A stretch of 8,765 bases of DNA from CAXSEF01 sp050920955 (GCA_050920955.1 JBPBQS010000252.1:1-8765), one strand, 5' to 3'. Counted from the stretch's first letter, positions 1-7,687 are shown. The notes: a model not told the origin generated them from the sequence alone. Numbers and translations are program-made.

Positions 1-23
1 GGCGGCCGTCGCGGCCTGAAGGG

Positions 24-137
24 AAGCATGGGCTCTGCCCAAACCCGCCAGGGCGAGCCGCCCTGGACTGGCCTTACTTAGGAAAGCCATCCAAGGGGCT
101 TCCCTTGGCGGAGTCCAGAGGCAGAGCCTCTGGCCTT
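24..137. repeat. Modular four-hairpin intergenic repeat, copy 1 (full, D-C-B-A on + strand)
   Basis: Four consecutive perfect inverted repeats are visible: D TGGGC/GCCCA (29-33/37-41), C CCAGGGC/GCCCTGG (48-54/60-66), B CCAAGGG/CCCTTGG (91-97/102-108) and A CCAGAGGC/GCCTCTGG (115-122/126-133). The A end lies 2-3 nt from the stop codon of the minus-strand DUF1150 gene, so this copy forms that gene's 3' region. The B and C stems differ in sequence and length from other copies but stay paired. No U-tract follows on either strand. Function is unknown; it could act as a terminator, an mRNA 3' stabiliser or a REP-like element. Confidence 0.85.
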
Positions 138-139
138 CC

Positions 140-382
140 TCAGTGGACCATCGCCGCGACCATCTCGTGCTCGCGGATCGCGGCGACGGCCACGGCGCAG
201 TCCTCGGCGACGGCCATCTGCGTGCCGTCCGCCGCGTGGATGGCGAAGGCGGCGACGCCGCCGACCATGACCGGCTTGACGTAGGCGAGCTGCGAGACGC
301 CGAGCGCCTGCAGCTGGGCCGTGGACAGGTGCCGGATGTCGATGTCCTGGCCGGCGGCCTTCTCGGAGGTGGCATTGGCCAT
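140..382 (-). CDS. DUF1150 family protein
   Basis: This encodes an 80-residue protein that starts MANATSEK. The start is supported by an AGGAG on the minus strand (390-394) with 7 nt spacing; an upstream in-frame ATG would add a low-complexity Arg/Pro-rich leader and was rejected. The core, LGVSQLAYVKPV (27-38) followed by AFAIHAADGTQMAV (45-58) and ending AAIREHEMVAAMVH, looks like the DUF1150 family of small alphaproteobacterial proteins. Members commonly sit directly downstream of an Hsp20 gene, as here (112 nt gap, same strand), so co-expression during heat shock is likely. There is no signal peptide or membrane segment, so it is probably cytosolic. Molecular function is not known. The stop codon abuts a hairpin repeat. 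Confidence 0.85.
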   Translation of the reverse strand: MANATSEKAAGQDIDIRHLSTAQLQALGVSQLAYVKPVMVGGVAAFAIHAADGTQMAVAEDCAVAVAAIREHEMVAAMVH

Positions 383-494
383 GGGACGTCTCCTGGCTGG
401 ACCGCGCCCCCGGACGGGGTGGCGAGTCCGCGACTTGGATGATGATGGGGGCAAATCGGCGCGCGTCAAACCGCCGCCGCGTCGGTCGCCTGGC

Positions 495-950
495 CTAGCT
501 GGCGACGCCGTCGACCAGGCGGCCCGGGTCGGGGTCCGGCTCGGGCCGGCCGATGCGGATCTGCTTGACCCGCGCCTCCGGCTGGGGACGGGCGAGGTCG
601 ATGTGCAGCAGGCCGTTGTCGAGCCAGGCGCCGCGCACCTCGATGCCCTCGGCCATGACGAAGGCGCGCTGGAACTGCCGCGCCGCGATGCCGCGGTGCA
701 GGAACACGCGCTCGCCGGCGTCGTCGGTCTGGCGCCCGCGGATCACCAGCTGGTTGTCCTCCTGCGTGATCTGCAGGTCGTCCATGGTGAAGCCCGCGAC
801 GGCGAGCGTGATGCGCAGGCCGGTCTGGCTGACCTGCTCGATGTTGTAGGGCGGGTAGCCGTCGGACGAGGACTTGGACGCGCGCTCGAGCATCTGCTCG
901 AGGTGGTCGAAGCCGAGGAACAGCGGCGACGCGAACATGCGCTGGGACAT
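495..950 (-). CDS. Small heat-shock protein, Hsp20/alpha-crystallin family (IbpA-like)
   Basis: This 151-residue protein starts MSQRMFAS and has a strong purine-rich ribosome site AGGAGGAG (961-968 on the minus strand) 10 nt upstream. Residues 1-33 are the N-terminal arm (LFLGFDHLEQMLERA). Residues ~34-120 form the alpha-crystallin domain: YNIEQ, then LAVAGFTMDDLQI, then FLHRGIAARQFQRAFVMAEGIEV, then the conserved NGLLHIDLARP. The C-terminal tail carries an I-x-I motif (IRI, 131-133), used by the family for oligomer assembly. These proteins are ATP-independent holdases that bind unfolding cytosolic proteins. The gene is followed by DUF1150 on the same strand and preceded by a sigma-32-like promoter, fitting heat-shock control. 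Length and domain order are normal for the class A rhizobial/alphaproteobacterial type. Confidence 0.93.
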   Translation of the reverse strand: MSQRMFASPLFLGFDHLEQMLERASKSSSDGYPPYNIEQVSQTGLRITLAVAGFTMDDLQITQEDNQLVIRGRQTDDAGERVFLHRGIAARQFQRAFVMAEGIEVRGAWLDNGLLHIDLARPQPEARVKQIRIGRPEPDPDPGRLVDGVAS

Positions 951-1018
951 AGGCGGAAGCCTCCTCCTGGGAGCGAGACGCGTGGCGGGGCCCTCGAAGG
1001 CACCCCGGCCGGACCGGG

Positions 1019-1048
1019 TATTTTGGTCCCGCCAGGGGTCGTTGCAAG
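1019..1048 (-). promoter_or_regulatory. Predicted sigma-32 (RpoH)-type promoter of the hsp20 gene
   Basis: On the minus strand a -35-like CTTGCAA (1042-1048) is followed after 15 nt by CCAAAATA (1019-1026). This resembles the RpoH pattern CTTGAAA-N13-15-CCCCAT. The TATTTTGG stretch is the only AT-rich patch in the 210-nt hsp20 upstream region. It predicts transcription starting near 1012 and a leader of about 60 nt before the hsp20 ATG. The match is imperfect in the -10. Confidence 0.5.
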
Positions 1049-1160
1049 AGGCCGCCGCCCTGGCCGCCCGCCCCCGGCCGCCGACACGTTCGGATACAAC
1101 CCGGTCTCGATGCCGCCGCTTTCGCGTGGTGTAAGGAGGCTCCAACGAGAGGAGACCACC

Positions 1161-1463
1161 ATGCGCAGACTGGCCCTGGTCGCGGCGATCGCCGCCCTGC
1201 CCTTCGCCGCCGCCCTGCCCGCCGCCGCCATGACGCCCGGCACCGGCCTGGCCGGCATCGTCGCCGCCGACATCGCCCCCGACGGCGCGATCGTGGCCGT
1301 GCGCGACGGCTGCGGCCCGGGCGGCCACCGCACCCCCTACGGCCGCTGCGTGCCGAACTTCTACCGGCCGTACTACGCCCCGCCGCCGCGCCCGTTCTAC
1401 CGCCCCTGCCCGCCCGGCTTCCACTTCGGGCCCCGCGCCGGCCGCTGCTTCCCCAACTACTGA
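1161..1463 (+). CDS. Small exported Cys-rich protein, GCG/CRPN-like
   Basis: This is a 100-residue protein. The start is set by GAGAGGAG just upstream (GGAG at 1151-1154) and by a classical Sec signal peptide: MRR, then a hydrophobic Ala/Leu run to about residue 23 (AAA). The mature part has four Cys (C51, C63, C83, C96) in two related blocks, CGPGGHRTPYGRCVPNF (51-67) and CPPGFHFGPRAGRCFPNY (83-100). Each follows C-x-P-G-x-H...G-R-C-x-P-N-aromatic, separated by a Tyr/Pro-rich linker. This recalls the short exported alphaproteobacterial proteins with a GCG...CRPN motif, whose function is unknown. It is probably periplasmic, perhaps with two disulfides. It is divergent from hsp20 and followed 19 nt after its stop by a strong GC hairpin, so it is likely a single-gene unit. 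Confidence 0.75.
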   Translation: MRRLALVAAIAALPFAAALPAAAMTPGTGLAGIVAADIAPDGAIVAVRDGCGPGGHRTPYGRCVPNFYRPYYAPPPRPFYRPCPPGFHFGPRAGRCFPNY

Positions 1464-1482
1464 CAACCGCCGACCCCGGCGT

Positions 1483-1509
1483 GCGGCGGGCCGGACCACG
1501 GCCCGCCGC
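1483..1509 (+). terminator. Strong GC hairpin after the small exported protein gene
   Basis: An 11-bp perfect stem GCGGCGGGCCG/CGGCCCGCCGC (1483-1493/1499-1509) encloses a 5-nt loop and sits 19 nt past the stop at 1463. It is followed by CGTTGCC, with no T-run, so it is a U-less terminator candidate or mRNA 3' protector rather than a canonical intrinsic terminator. It also lies 37 nt before the def start and could insulate def. Confidence 0.5.
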
Positions 1510-1546
1510 CGTTGCCCCCCGCCCGCCGGTTGGCTACATGCCCCCC

Positions 1547-2107
1547 ATGACGGACACCCAAGACACGCCCGGCGACGCCCCGGACGCCGCCCTCCTGCTG
1601 CCGATCCTCATCGCCCCCGACAAGGCGCTCAAGACCCGCGCCCGCAAGGTGCTGCCCGGCGACATGGACCAGGTGCGCGCCCTGCTGCCCCGCATGTTCG
1701 CGACGATGTACGCGGCCCCCGGCATCGGCCTCGCCGCGCCCCAGGTCGGCGTCCTGCTCCGCGTGGCGGTCGTCGACCTCATGCCCGACGACACCCCCGC
1801 CCCCCTCGTCCTCGTCAACCCCGAGGTCGTGGCCGTCGGCGAGGAGTGGGGCGTGCGCGAGGAAGGCTGCCTGTCGCTCCCCGGCCAGTACGCCGACGTC
1901 AGCCGCCCCGCGCAGGTCCGCGTCCGCTACACCGACGCCGACGGCCGCGCCCGCGAGATCTCCGCCGACGGCCTGCTCGCCACCTGCCTGCAGCACGAGA
2001 TCGACCACCTCGACGGCGTCCTCTTCGTCGACCACATCTCGCCGCTCAAGCGGAACATGCTGATGCGCAAGCTCGCCAAGGACCGCAAGCTCAGGGACGA
2101 GGAGTGA
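1547..2107 (+). CDS. def: Peptide deformylase
   Basis: This enzyme removes the N-terminal formyl group from nascent proteins in the cytosol, using a metal ion (usually Fe2+). The 186-residue product carries all three signature motifs: GIGLAAPQ (59-66), EGCLSLP (106-112, metal ligand C108) and HEIDHLDG (150-157, metal ligands H150 and H154, catalytic E151). The start is uncertain. ATG 1547 (MTDTQ) gives a normal length; an in-frame ATG at 1538 adds three residues (MPP). Neither has a clear Shine-Dalgarno. It leads the def-fmt-truA cluster common in Alphaproteobacteria. Formylation by the neighbouring Fmt and deformylation by Def are opposite ends of one pathway. A full hairpin repeat follows the stop, separating it from fmt by 139 nt. 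Confidence 0.96.
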   Translation: MTDTQDTPGDAPDAALLLPILIAPDKALKTRARKVLPGDMDQVRALLPRMFATMYAAPGIGLAAPQVGVLLRVAVVDLMPDDTPAPLVLVNPEVVAVGEEWGVREEGCLSLPGQYADVSRPAQVRVRYTDADGRAREISADGLLATCLQHEIDHLDGVLFVDHISPLKRNMLMRKLAKDRKLRDEE

Positions 2108-2111
2108 GCAA

Positions 2112-2228
2112 GCCCGGGCTCTGCCCGGACCCGCCAGGGGCGAGCCGCCCCTGGACCGGCTTGACTAAGTACTGGATTCCAAAGGCGAGCCTTTGGCGGA
2201 GTCCAGAGGCAGAGCCTCTGGCCTTCCT
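2112..2228. repeat. Modular four-hairpin intergenic repeat, copy 2 (full, D-C-B-A on + strand)
   Basis: Hairpins are D CCGGGC/GCCCGG (2114-2119/2123-2128), C CCAGGGGC/GCCCCTGG (2134-2141/2147-2154), B CCAAAGGC/GCCTTTGG (2179-2186/2189-2196) and A CCAGAGGC/GCCTCTGG (2203-2210/2214-2221). A linker of about 24 nt separates C from B. The copy begins within 5 nt of the def stop. Its A end lies about 8 nt before the fmt Shine-Dalgarno, so it fills the whole def-fmt gap. It has the same strand orientation as copy 1, opposite to copies 3-6. Confidence 0.88.
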
Positions 2229-2246
2229 TCCTTGCGGAGCCCCCCG

Positions 2247-3179
2247 ATGAGGCTCGCCTTCATGGGCTCCCCCGCCTTCGCGGTGCCCTGCCTCCACGCC
2301 CTGCACGCCGCCGGCCACGACGTCGCCGCCGTCTACTGCCAGCCCCCCCGCCCCGCCGGCCGCGGCCAGAAGCCGCAGCGCTGCGCCGTGCACGAGGCCG
2401 CCGACGCCCTGGGCCTGCCCGTCCGCACCCCCGCCCGCCTCCGCCACGACGCGGCCGAGCACGCCGCCTTCGCCGCCCTCAACCTCGACGTCGCCGCCGT
2501 CGCCGCCTACGGCCTGCTCCTGCCGCCGGCGATGCTCGACGCCCCCGCGCTCGGCTGCTGGAACGTCCACGCGAGCCTGCTCCCCCGCTGGCGCGGCGCC
2601 TCGCCCATCCAGGCCGCCCTCCTCGCCGGCGACCCCGAGACCGGCGTCACGATCATGCGCATGGAGCCCGGCCTCGACACCGGCCCCATGCTCCTGCGCG
2701 CCACGACCCCCATCGGCCCGACCACCACCACCCCCGAGCTGCACGACACCCTGGCCGCCCTCGGCGCCGCCCTCCTGCTCCGCGCGCTGGCCGAACGCCC
2801 CCCCGCCACCCCCCAGCCCGACGGCGCCACCCACGCCGCCAAGCTCTCCCGCGCCGACGGCCGCCTCGACTGGACGCAGCCGGCCGCCACCCTGGAGCGC
2901 CGCGTCCGCGCCCTGACCCCCTGGCCCGGCACCTGGACCACGCTCCCCGGCACGCCCGCCGAAACCGTCAAGGTCCTCGCCGCCGAGCTGGCCCCCGCCG
3001 GCGACGCCCCCCCCGGCACGATCCTCGACGCCCGCCTGACCGTGCAGTGCGGCGCCGGCGCCCTGCGCCTCCTGCGCGTGCAGCGCCCCGGCCGCGCCCC
3101 CGTGGACGCCGACGCCTTCCTGCGCGGCGCCCCCGCCCCGCCCGGCACCGTCCTCGGCGCCGACCCGCCGCCCCCGTGA
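2247..3179 (+). CDS. fmt: Methionyl-tRNA formyltransferase
   Basis: This enzyme transfers a formyl group from 10-formyl-tetrahydrofolate to Met-tRNAfMet to make the initiator tRNA. The 310-residue product begins MRLAFMGSPAFAVP, the usual family N-terminus, with GGAG at 2236-2239 spaced 7 nt from the ATG; longer in-frame starts would lie inside the upstream repeat. The formyltransferase domain spans ~1-180 and includes NVHASLLPRWRGASPI (106-121). Active-site residues N106, H108 and D144 (in PGLDTG) fall at the same positions as in the E. coli enzyme. The C-terminal tRNA-binding domain starts near 205 (AAKLSRADGRLDW, then ALTPWPGTWT). It sits 13 nt upstream of truA, so the two are almost certainly co-transcribed. 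Confidence 0.96.
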   Translation: MRLAFMGSPAFAVPCLHALHAAGHDVAAVYCQPPRPAGRGQKPQRCAVHEAADALGLPVRTPARLRHDAAEHAAFAALNLDVAAVAAYGLLLPPAMLDAPALGCWNVHASLLPRWRGASPIQAALLAGDPETGVTIMRMEPGLDTGPMLLRATTPIGPTTTTPELHDTLAALGAALLLRALAERPPATPQPDGATHAAKLSRADGRLDWTQPAATLERRVRALTPWPGTWTTLPGTPAETVKVLAAELAPAGDAPPGTILDARLTVQCGAGALRLLRVQRPGRAPVDADAFLRGAPAPPGTVLGADPPPP

Positions 3180-3192
3180 CCCCCCGCTCACG

Positions 3193-4020
3193 ATGACCCG
3201 CTGGGCGCTCCTCCTCGAGTACGACGGCACCGCCTTCGCCGGCTGGCAGCGCCAGCCCGGCCAGCCCACCGTCCAGGCCGCCCTTGAGCACGCCGCGGCC
3301 CACCTCGCCCAGGGCGCGCCCTGCCCCACCGTCGCCGCCGGCCGCACCGACGCCGGCGTCCACGCCTCCGGCCAGGTCGCCCACCTCGACCTCGCCCGCG
3401 CCATCGCCCCGCACCGCCTCGCCGACGCCCTGAACTTCCACATGCGCCCGCACCGCATCGCCGTGCTCGACGCCGCCCCCGTCCCTGACGAGTGGAGCGC
3501 CCGCTTCTCCGCCACCGGCCGCGCCTACCGCTACACGATCCTCAACCGCCGCGCCCGCCCCGCGCTCGACGACGGCCACGCCTGGCACCAGCCCCACGAC
3601 CTCGACGCCGCCGCCATGCACCGCGCCGCCCGCGCCCTCCTCGGCCGCCACGATTTCTCGTCGTTCCGCGCCGCCGCCTGCCAGGCCAGCGGCCCCCTCC
3701 GCACCCTCGACCGCCTCGACGTCGCGCGCCGCGGCGAGCGCATCGAGTTCACCGTCGAGGCCCGCTCCTTCCTCCACCACCAGGTCCGCAACATGGTCGG
3801 CACCCTGCGCCTCGTCGGCACCGGCGCCTGGACCGCGCACGACGTCGCCGCCGCCCTTGCCGCCCGCAGCCGCGCCGCCGCCGGCCCCACCGCGCCCGCC
3901 TGCGGCCTGTGCATGACCGGCGTCACCTACCCGGAGCCCGTGTTCGGCGCGAAGCAGGCAAGGCCAGAGGCTCCGCCTCTGGACTCCGCCAAAGGCTCGC
4001 CTTTGGAAACCAGTACTTGA
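3193..4020 (+). CDS. truA: tRNA pseudouridine(38-40) synthase, with a repeat-encoded C-terminal tail
   Basis: This enzyme isomerises uridines 38-40 in the tRNA anticodon arm to pseudouridine. The 275-residue product begins MTRWALLLEYDGTAFAGWQRQ and carries the catalytic motif GRTDAGVHA (50-58, nucleophile D53). It also has SGRAYRY-like ATGRAYRY (107-114) and the RSFLHHQVRNMVGTL block (191-205). The family's usual end is near residue 250 (TYPEPVFGA). After that the frame runs straight into a hairpin repeat, which encodes roughly residues 256-275 (rich in Pro, Ser and Lys) and supplies the TGA stop. No ribosome site is visible in the 13-nt gap after fmt, so translation is probably coupled. The extra tail is unlikely to be catalytic but may be expressed. 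Confidence 0.95.
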   Translation: MTRWALLLEYDGTAFAGWQRQPGQPTVQAALEHAAAHLAQGAPCPTVAAGRTDAGVHASGQVAHLDLARAIAPHRLADALNFHMRPHRIAVLDAAPVPDEWSARFSATGRAYRYTILNRRARPALDDGHAWHQPHDLDAAAMHRAARALLGRHDFSSFRAAACQASGPLRTLDRLDVARRGERIEFTVEARSFLHHQVRNMVGTLRLVGTGAWTAHDVAAALAARSRAAAGPTAPACGLCMTGVTYPEPVFGAKQARPEAPPLDSAKGSPLETST

Positions 4021-4024
4021 AGCC
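3957..4024. repeat. Hairpin repeat, copy 3 (A-B half, inverted), overlapping the truA 3' end
   Basis: Hairpins A CCAGAGGC/GCCTCTGG (3964-3971/3975-3982) and B CCAAAGGC/GCCTTTGG (3989-3996/3999-4006) are followed by AAACCAGTACTTGAAGCC, matching the B-C linker of copies 2 and 4 in reverse orientation. Similarity stops at about 4024, so hairpins C and D are missing here. The truA reading frame passes through both hairpins and stops inside the linker (4018-4020). Confidence 0.85.
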
Positions 4025-4064
4025 TGCCTGTGTTCGATACCGGAACGAGCGGAGTGTCCATGGA

Positions 4065-4568
4065 ATGCCTGGAACGGATCACGGGTTCCCCGAAGTCGCC
4101 GGAACATTCTTCCGCATCGTGTTCACGCATGACGGCCATCGGGTGCTTGCAGGAGCGGCGGCACCGAACGGACGCTACCACCACGACCATCAGCCGGCGC
4201 TGTATGCGTCGTCGAAACCCGAGTGGGCCTGGAAGGCGGTCGAGAGCTACATCCGGCCGGACGATCCCGCCCGCGTCGTCCACGCGCTCGACGTGGCGGC
4301 CGCGCACGTCGTCGACATCCGGGACGAGGCGCTCTGCAGTTCGCTTGGGATCCTCAGGTCGGACTCGGACATGCCCTGGCAACCCCAAATGGCCGCCGGC
4401 GAGCGCCCCCATACCTGGAACGTGTCCGACCGTGTCCGGCAGTCCGGCGCCGACGGCCTGATCTACACGGCGCGCACGGACCCTGCCCGCTGGCACCTGG
4501 TTCTCTTCAGATGGAACGACCTCGGCGGTCCGACGGTGCACCTGCGAGCGCGGGCCGGCTCCCGCTAG
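4065..4568 (+). CDS. RES-domain protein (putative NAD+-degrading toxin family)
   Basis: This 167-residue protein starts MPGTDHG, with GGAG at 4051-4054 ten nt upstream. The frame is open further 5' only as a shadow of truA. RES-like blocks are visible: FFRI (15-18, R17), NGRYHHDHQPALYASSKPEWAWKAVESY (35-62) in place of the common GRWN...YxS...E pattern, and SGADGLIYTARTDPARWHLVLFRWN (127-151) near the end. Characterised RES toxins break down NAD+ and are normally encoded just downstream of an antitoxin. No antitoxin frame is visible in the 44 nt before or the 205 nt after this gene, so it may be an orphan or have another role. Its codon choice (CGA, CGG, TTT- and T-ending codons) is less extreme than in the neighbours, and it lies between two half-copies of the hairpin repeat, which suggests acquisition. 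The family call is from motif recall only. Confidence 0.65.
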   Translation: MPGTDHGFPEVAGTFFRIVFTHDGHRVLAGAAAPNGRYHHDHQPALYASSKPEWAWKAVESYIRPDDPARVVHALDVAAAHVVDIRDEALCSSLGILRSDSDMPWQPQMAAGERPHTWNVSDRVRQSGADGLIYTARTDPARWHLVLFRWNDLGGPTVHLRARAGSR

Positions 4569-4705
4569 GCCATCCTCGGGAAAGCCAGGAACCTCGCCGC
4601 CCGGCTGCTTCGGGAACAGCCACTCCGACGGCGACCGGAGACGGCCTCCCGGACGCGAACCTGCCCGGCAGAAGCCCGGCGGCGACGCCTGCTCCACGAA
4701 ACGGG

Positions 4706-4756
4706 ATCAAAGGGTCCCCAGACCCTTTGCGGGTTCGGGCAGGGCCCGACCTTCCT
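4706..4756. repeat. Hairpin repeat, copy 4 (C-D half, inverted)
   Basis: Hairpin C' AAAGGGTC/GACCCTTT (4709-4716/4721-4728), the spacer GCGGGT, hairpin D' TCGGGC/GCCCGA (4735-4740/4744-4749), then CCTTCCT. This is the same order and spacing as the C-D part of the copy at 6214-6341, but almost every base of the C stem is changed with pairing kept. Together with the A-B half at 3957-4024 it would make one full element in the same orientation, interrupted by about 680 bp holding the RES gene. It ends about 6 nt before the AAGGAA ribosome site of the sensor kinase gene. Confidence 0.72.
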
Positions 4757-4773
4757 GTGCTAAGGAACGCCCC

Positions 4774-6210
4774 ATGCGCTCCCTCGCCTCCCGCCTCCTG
4801 GCCCTGTGGGCGATGTCGCTCCTCGCCTGCGCCGCCGTGGCCTTCCTCCTGCTGCGCCTGCACGACCAGTCCGCCACCGCCCAGGTCGAGCGCGCCGAGG
4901 CCGTGGTCGCCTCCGCCTGCGGCCTGATCCGCGACCGCTACTCGTTCTACGTGTCCGGCTGGCGCGGCGGCCCGCTCGACGACGCCACCCGCGCCGGCCT
5001 CGCCGACGTGGCCGCCTCCGCGCTCGGCAACGAGCCCGGCGTGGAGGGCGGCATCTGGCAGGCCGACGCCTCCCTCGCCTACGCCTTCCCCACCTACGGC
5101 GGCGCCCGCAAGACCGACCTCCCCCCCGCCGAGCTCCCCCGCATCGCGGCCGCCAACCGCGCCGCCCGCGCCGAGGACGCCCCCGTCTCGCGCAGCGCCG
5201 CGTCCGCCTCCGAGACCATCCTCCTCGCCGCCTGCCCCCTGCCCGGCCCGCTCGACGGCGTGACCGCCTGGGCCATGACCCGCGTGCGCCCCGTCTCCGG
5301 CCTCGGCCCGCTGCGCGCGGGGCTGGGCGTGCTGCTCGCCCTGGTCGCCGGCATGTCCGCCTGGCTCGCCTGGCTGGCGCTGTCTTGGCGCCGCAGCCTG
5401 CGCGCCGTGGAGTCCGCCCTCCTCGCCCACCGCGCCGGCACGCTGCCCACGCTCCCCCCCACCGGCGAGCGCGAGCTGGACCGCATCGTCGCCGCCCTGA
5501 ACGAGACCGGCCGCCGCCTCGCCGAGTCCCAGGCCACCGCCGACGCCCTGGCCCGCCAGGTCGCCGCCTCCGAGCGCCTGGCCGCCCTGGGCCGCGTCGC
5601 CGCCGGCGTCGCCCACGAGGTCCGCAACCCGCTCGCCGCCATGCGCATCCGCGCCGAGTCCGCCCTGCGCGGCGACGACGCCCGACGCGCCCGCGCCCTG
5701 CCCGTGATCCTCGACCAGATCGCCCGCCTCGACCGCCTGGTCACCGAGCTGCTCGCCATGACCCAGCGCCGCGCCCCCAACCCCGCCGACACCGCGCTGC
5801 CCGCCCTCCTCGAGTCCGTCGCCGCCGCCCACCGCCCCCAGGCCGCCGAGGCCGGCGTCGCCCTGCGCGTCGACGCCGCCGACGCCCGCGCCAGCCTGGA
5901 CCCCGACCTGCTCGCCCGCGCCCTGGAGAACCTCGTGCTCAACGCCGTCCAGCACACGCCCCCGGGCGGCACCGTCACCCTCTCGGCCGCCTCCGCGCCG
6001 GGCGGGCGCCTGCACGTCGAGGTCCGCGACACCGGCCCCGGCGTCGACCCCGCCCTGCGCGACACCCTGTTCGAGCCCTTCGTCACCGCGCGCCCCGGCG
6101 GCACCGGCCTCGGCCTGCCGATCGCCCGCGAGCTGGTCGACGCCATGGGCGGGCGCCTCGCCCTGCTACCCGACGGGCCGGGCGCCCGCTTCCTCGTGGA
6201 CCTGCCGTGA
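4774..6210 (+). CDS. Membrane sensor histidine kinase of an NtrC-type two-component system
   Basis: This 478-residue inner-membrane kinase is preceded by AAGGAA (4762-4767), 6 nt before the ATG. Domains in order: transmembrane segment 1 (~7-28); a periplasmic sensor region (~30-180) of no family I can name; transmembrane segment 2 (~181-204); a HAMP-like linker (~205-255, RSLRAVESALL...ELDRIVAALNETGRRL); a HisKA domain with the H-box VAHEVRNPLAAM (279-290, phospho-acceptor H281); and an HATPase domain with the N-box ENLVLNAVQH (N386, N390), G1 DTGPGV (419-424), F-box LFEPF and G2 GTGLGL (443-448). All catalytic motifs are intact. It should phosphorylate the sigma-54 activator encoded next, from which it is separated by a 145-nt hairpin repeat region. 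The ligand cannot be read from sequence. Confidence 0.93.
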   Translation: MRSLASRLLALWAMSLLACAAVAFLLLRLHDQSATAQVERAEAVVASACGLIRDRYSFYVSGWRGGPLDDATRAGLADVAASALGNEPGVEGGIWQADASLAYAFPTYGGARKTDLPPAELPRIAAANRAARAEDAPVSRSAASASETILLAACPLPGPLDGVTAWAMTRVRPVSGLGPLRAGLGVLLALVAGMSAWLAWLALSWRRSLRAVESALLAHRAGTLPTLPPTGERELDRIVAALNETGRRLAESQATADALARQVAASERLAALGRVAAGVAHEVRNPLAAMRIRAESALRGDDARRARALPVILDQIARLDRLVTELLAMTQRRAPNPADTALPALLESVAAAHRPQAAEAGVALRVDAADARASLDPDLLARALENLVLNAVQHTPPGGTVTLSAASAPGGRLHVEVRDTGPGVDPALRDTLFEPFVTARPGGTGLGLPIARELVDAMGGRLALLPDGPGARFLVDLP

Positions 6211-6213
6211 TGG

Positions 6214-6341
6214 CGGCAAAGGCCAAAGGCTTCGCCTCTGGACTCCACCAAAGGCTCGCCTTTGGAAACCAATACTTAAGTGAAGCCGGTCCAGGGGCGG
6301 CTCGCCCCTGGCGGGTCTGGGCAGAGCCCAGCCTTGCTTCC
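6214..6341. repeat. Hairpin repeat, copy 5 (full, A-B-C-D on + strand) between kinase and regulator genes
   Basis: Hairpins are A CCAAAGGC/GCCTCTGG (6223-6230/6234-6241, one mismatch), B CCAAAGGC/GCCTTTGG (6248-6255/6258-6265), C CCAGGGGC/GCCCCTGG (6291-6298/6304-6311) and D CTGGGC/GCCCAG (6317-6322/6326-6331). It is the reverse complement of copy 2 in layout. It starts within about 5 nt of the kinase stop codon and ends about 14 nt before the regulator ATG, filling the gap. An RNA made across this junction would be highly folded just upstream of the regulator start. Confidence 0.88.
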
Positions 6342-6355
6342 TGGCTTCCCGCCTG

Positions 6356-7687
<1,332 letters not shown>

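Noticed and set aside
1..19. Possible 3' end of an upstream plus-strand gene (Ala/Val codons ending in TGA at 17-19)
   Set aside because: Only five codons are visible and any GC-rich sequence could give this. It would fit the habit of repeats abutting stop codons but cannot be supported alone.
321..1463. A 380-codon plus-strand frame ending in the small exported protein
   Set aside because: Its first part is the complement of the DUF1150 and Hsp20 genes; only the part from ATG 1161 has a ribosome site and signal peptide.
4016..4041. Repeat-borne promoter for the RES gene (CTTGAAG at 4016-4022 and GATACC at 4036-4041)
   Set aside because: The 13-nt gap is too short for a sigma-70 promoter and the -10 match is poor for both sigma-70 and sigma-32.
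3492..4064. A longer version of the RES protein starting inside truA
   Set aside because: The extra residues are a frame-shifted shadow of truA (almost only Arg and Pro) and of the repeat; ATG 4065 has a ribosome site and fits the family length.
4569..4705. A small gene or antitoxin downstream of the RES gene
   Set aside because: No frame with a start codon, ribosome site and plausible composition is visible between the RES stop and the C-D repeat half.
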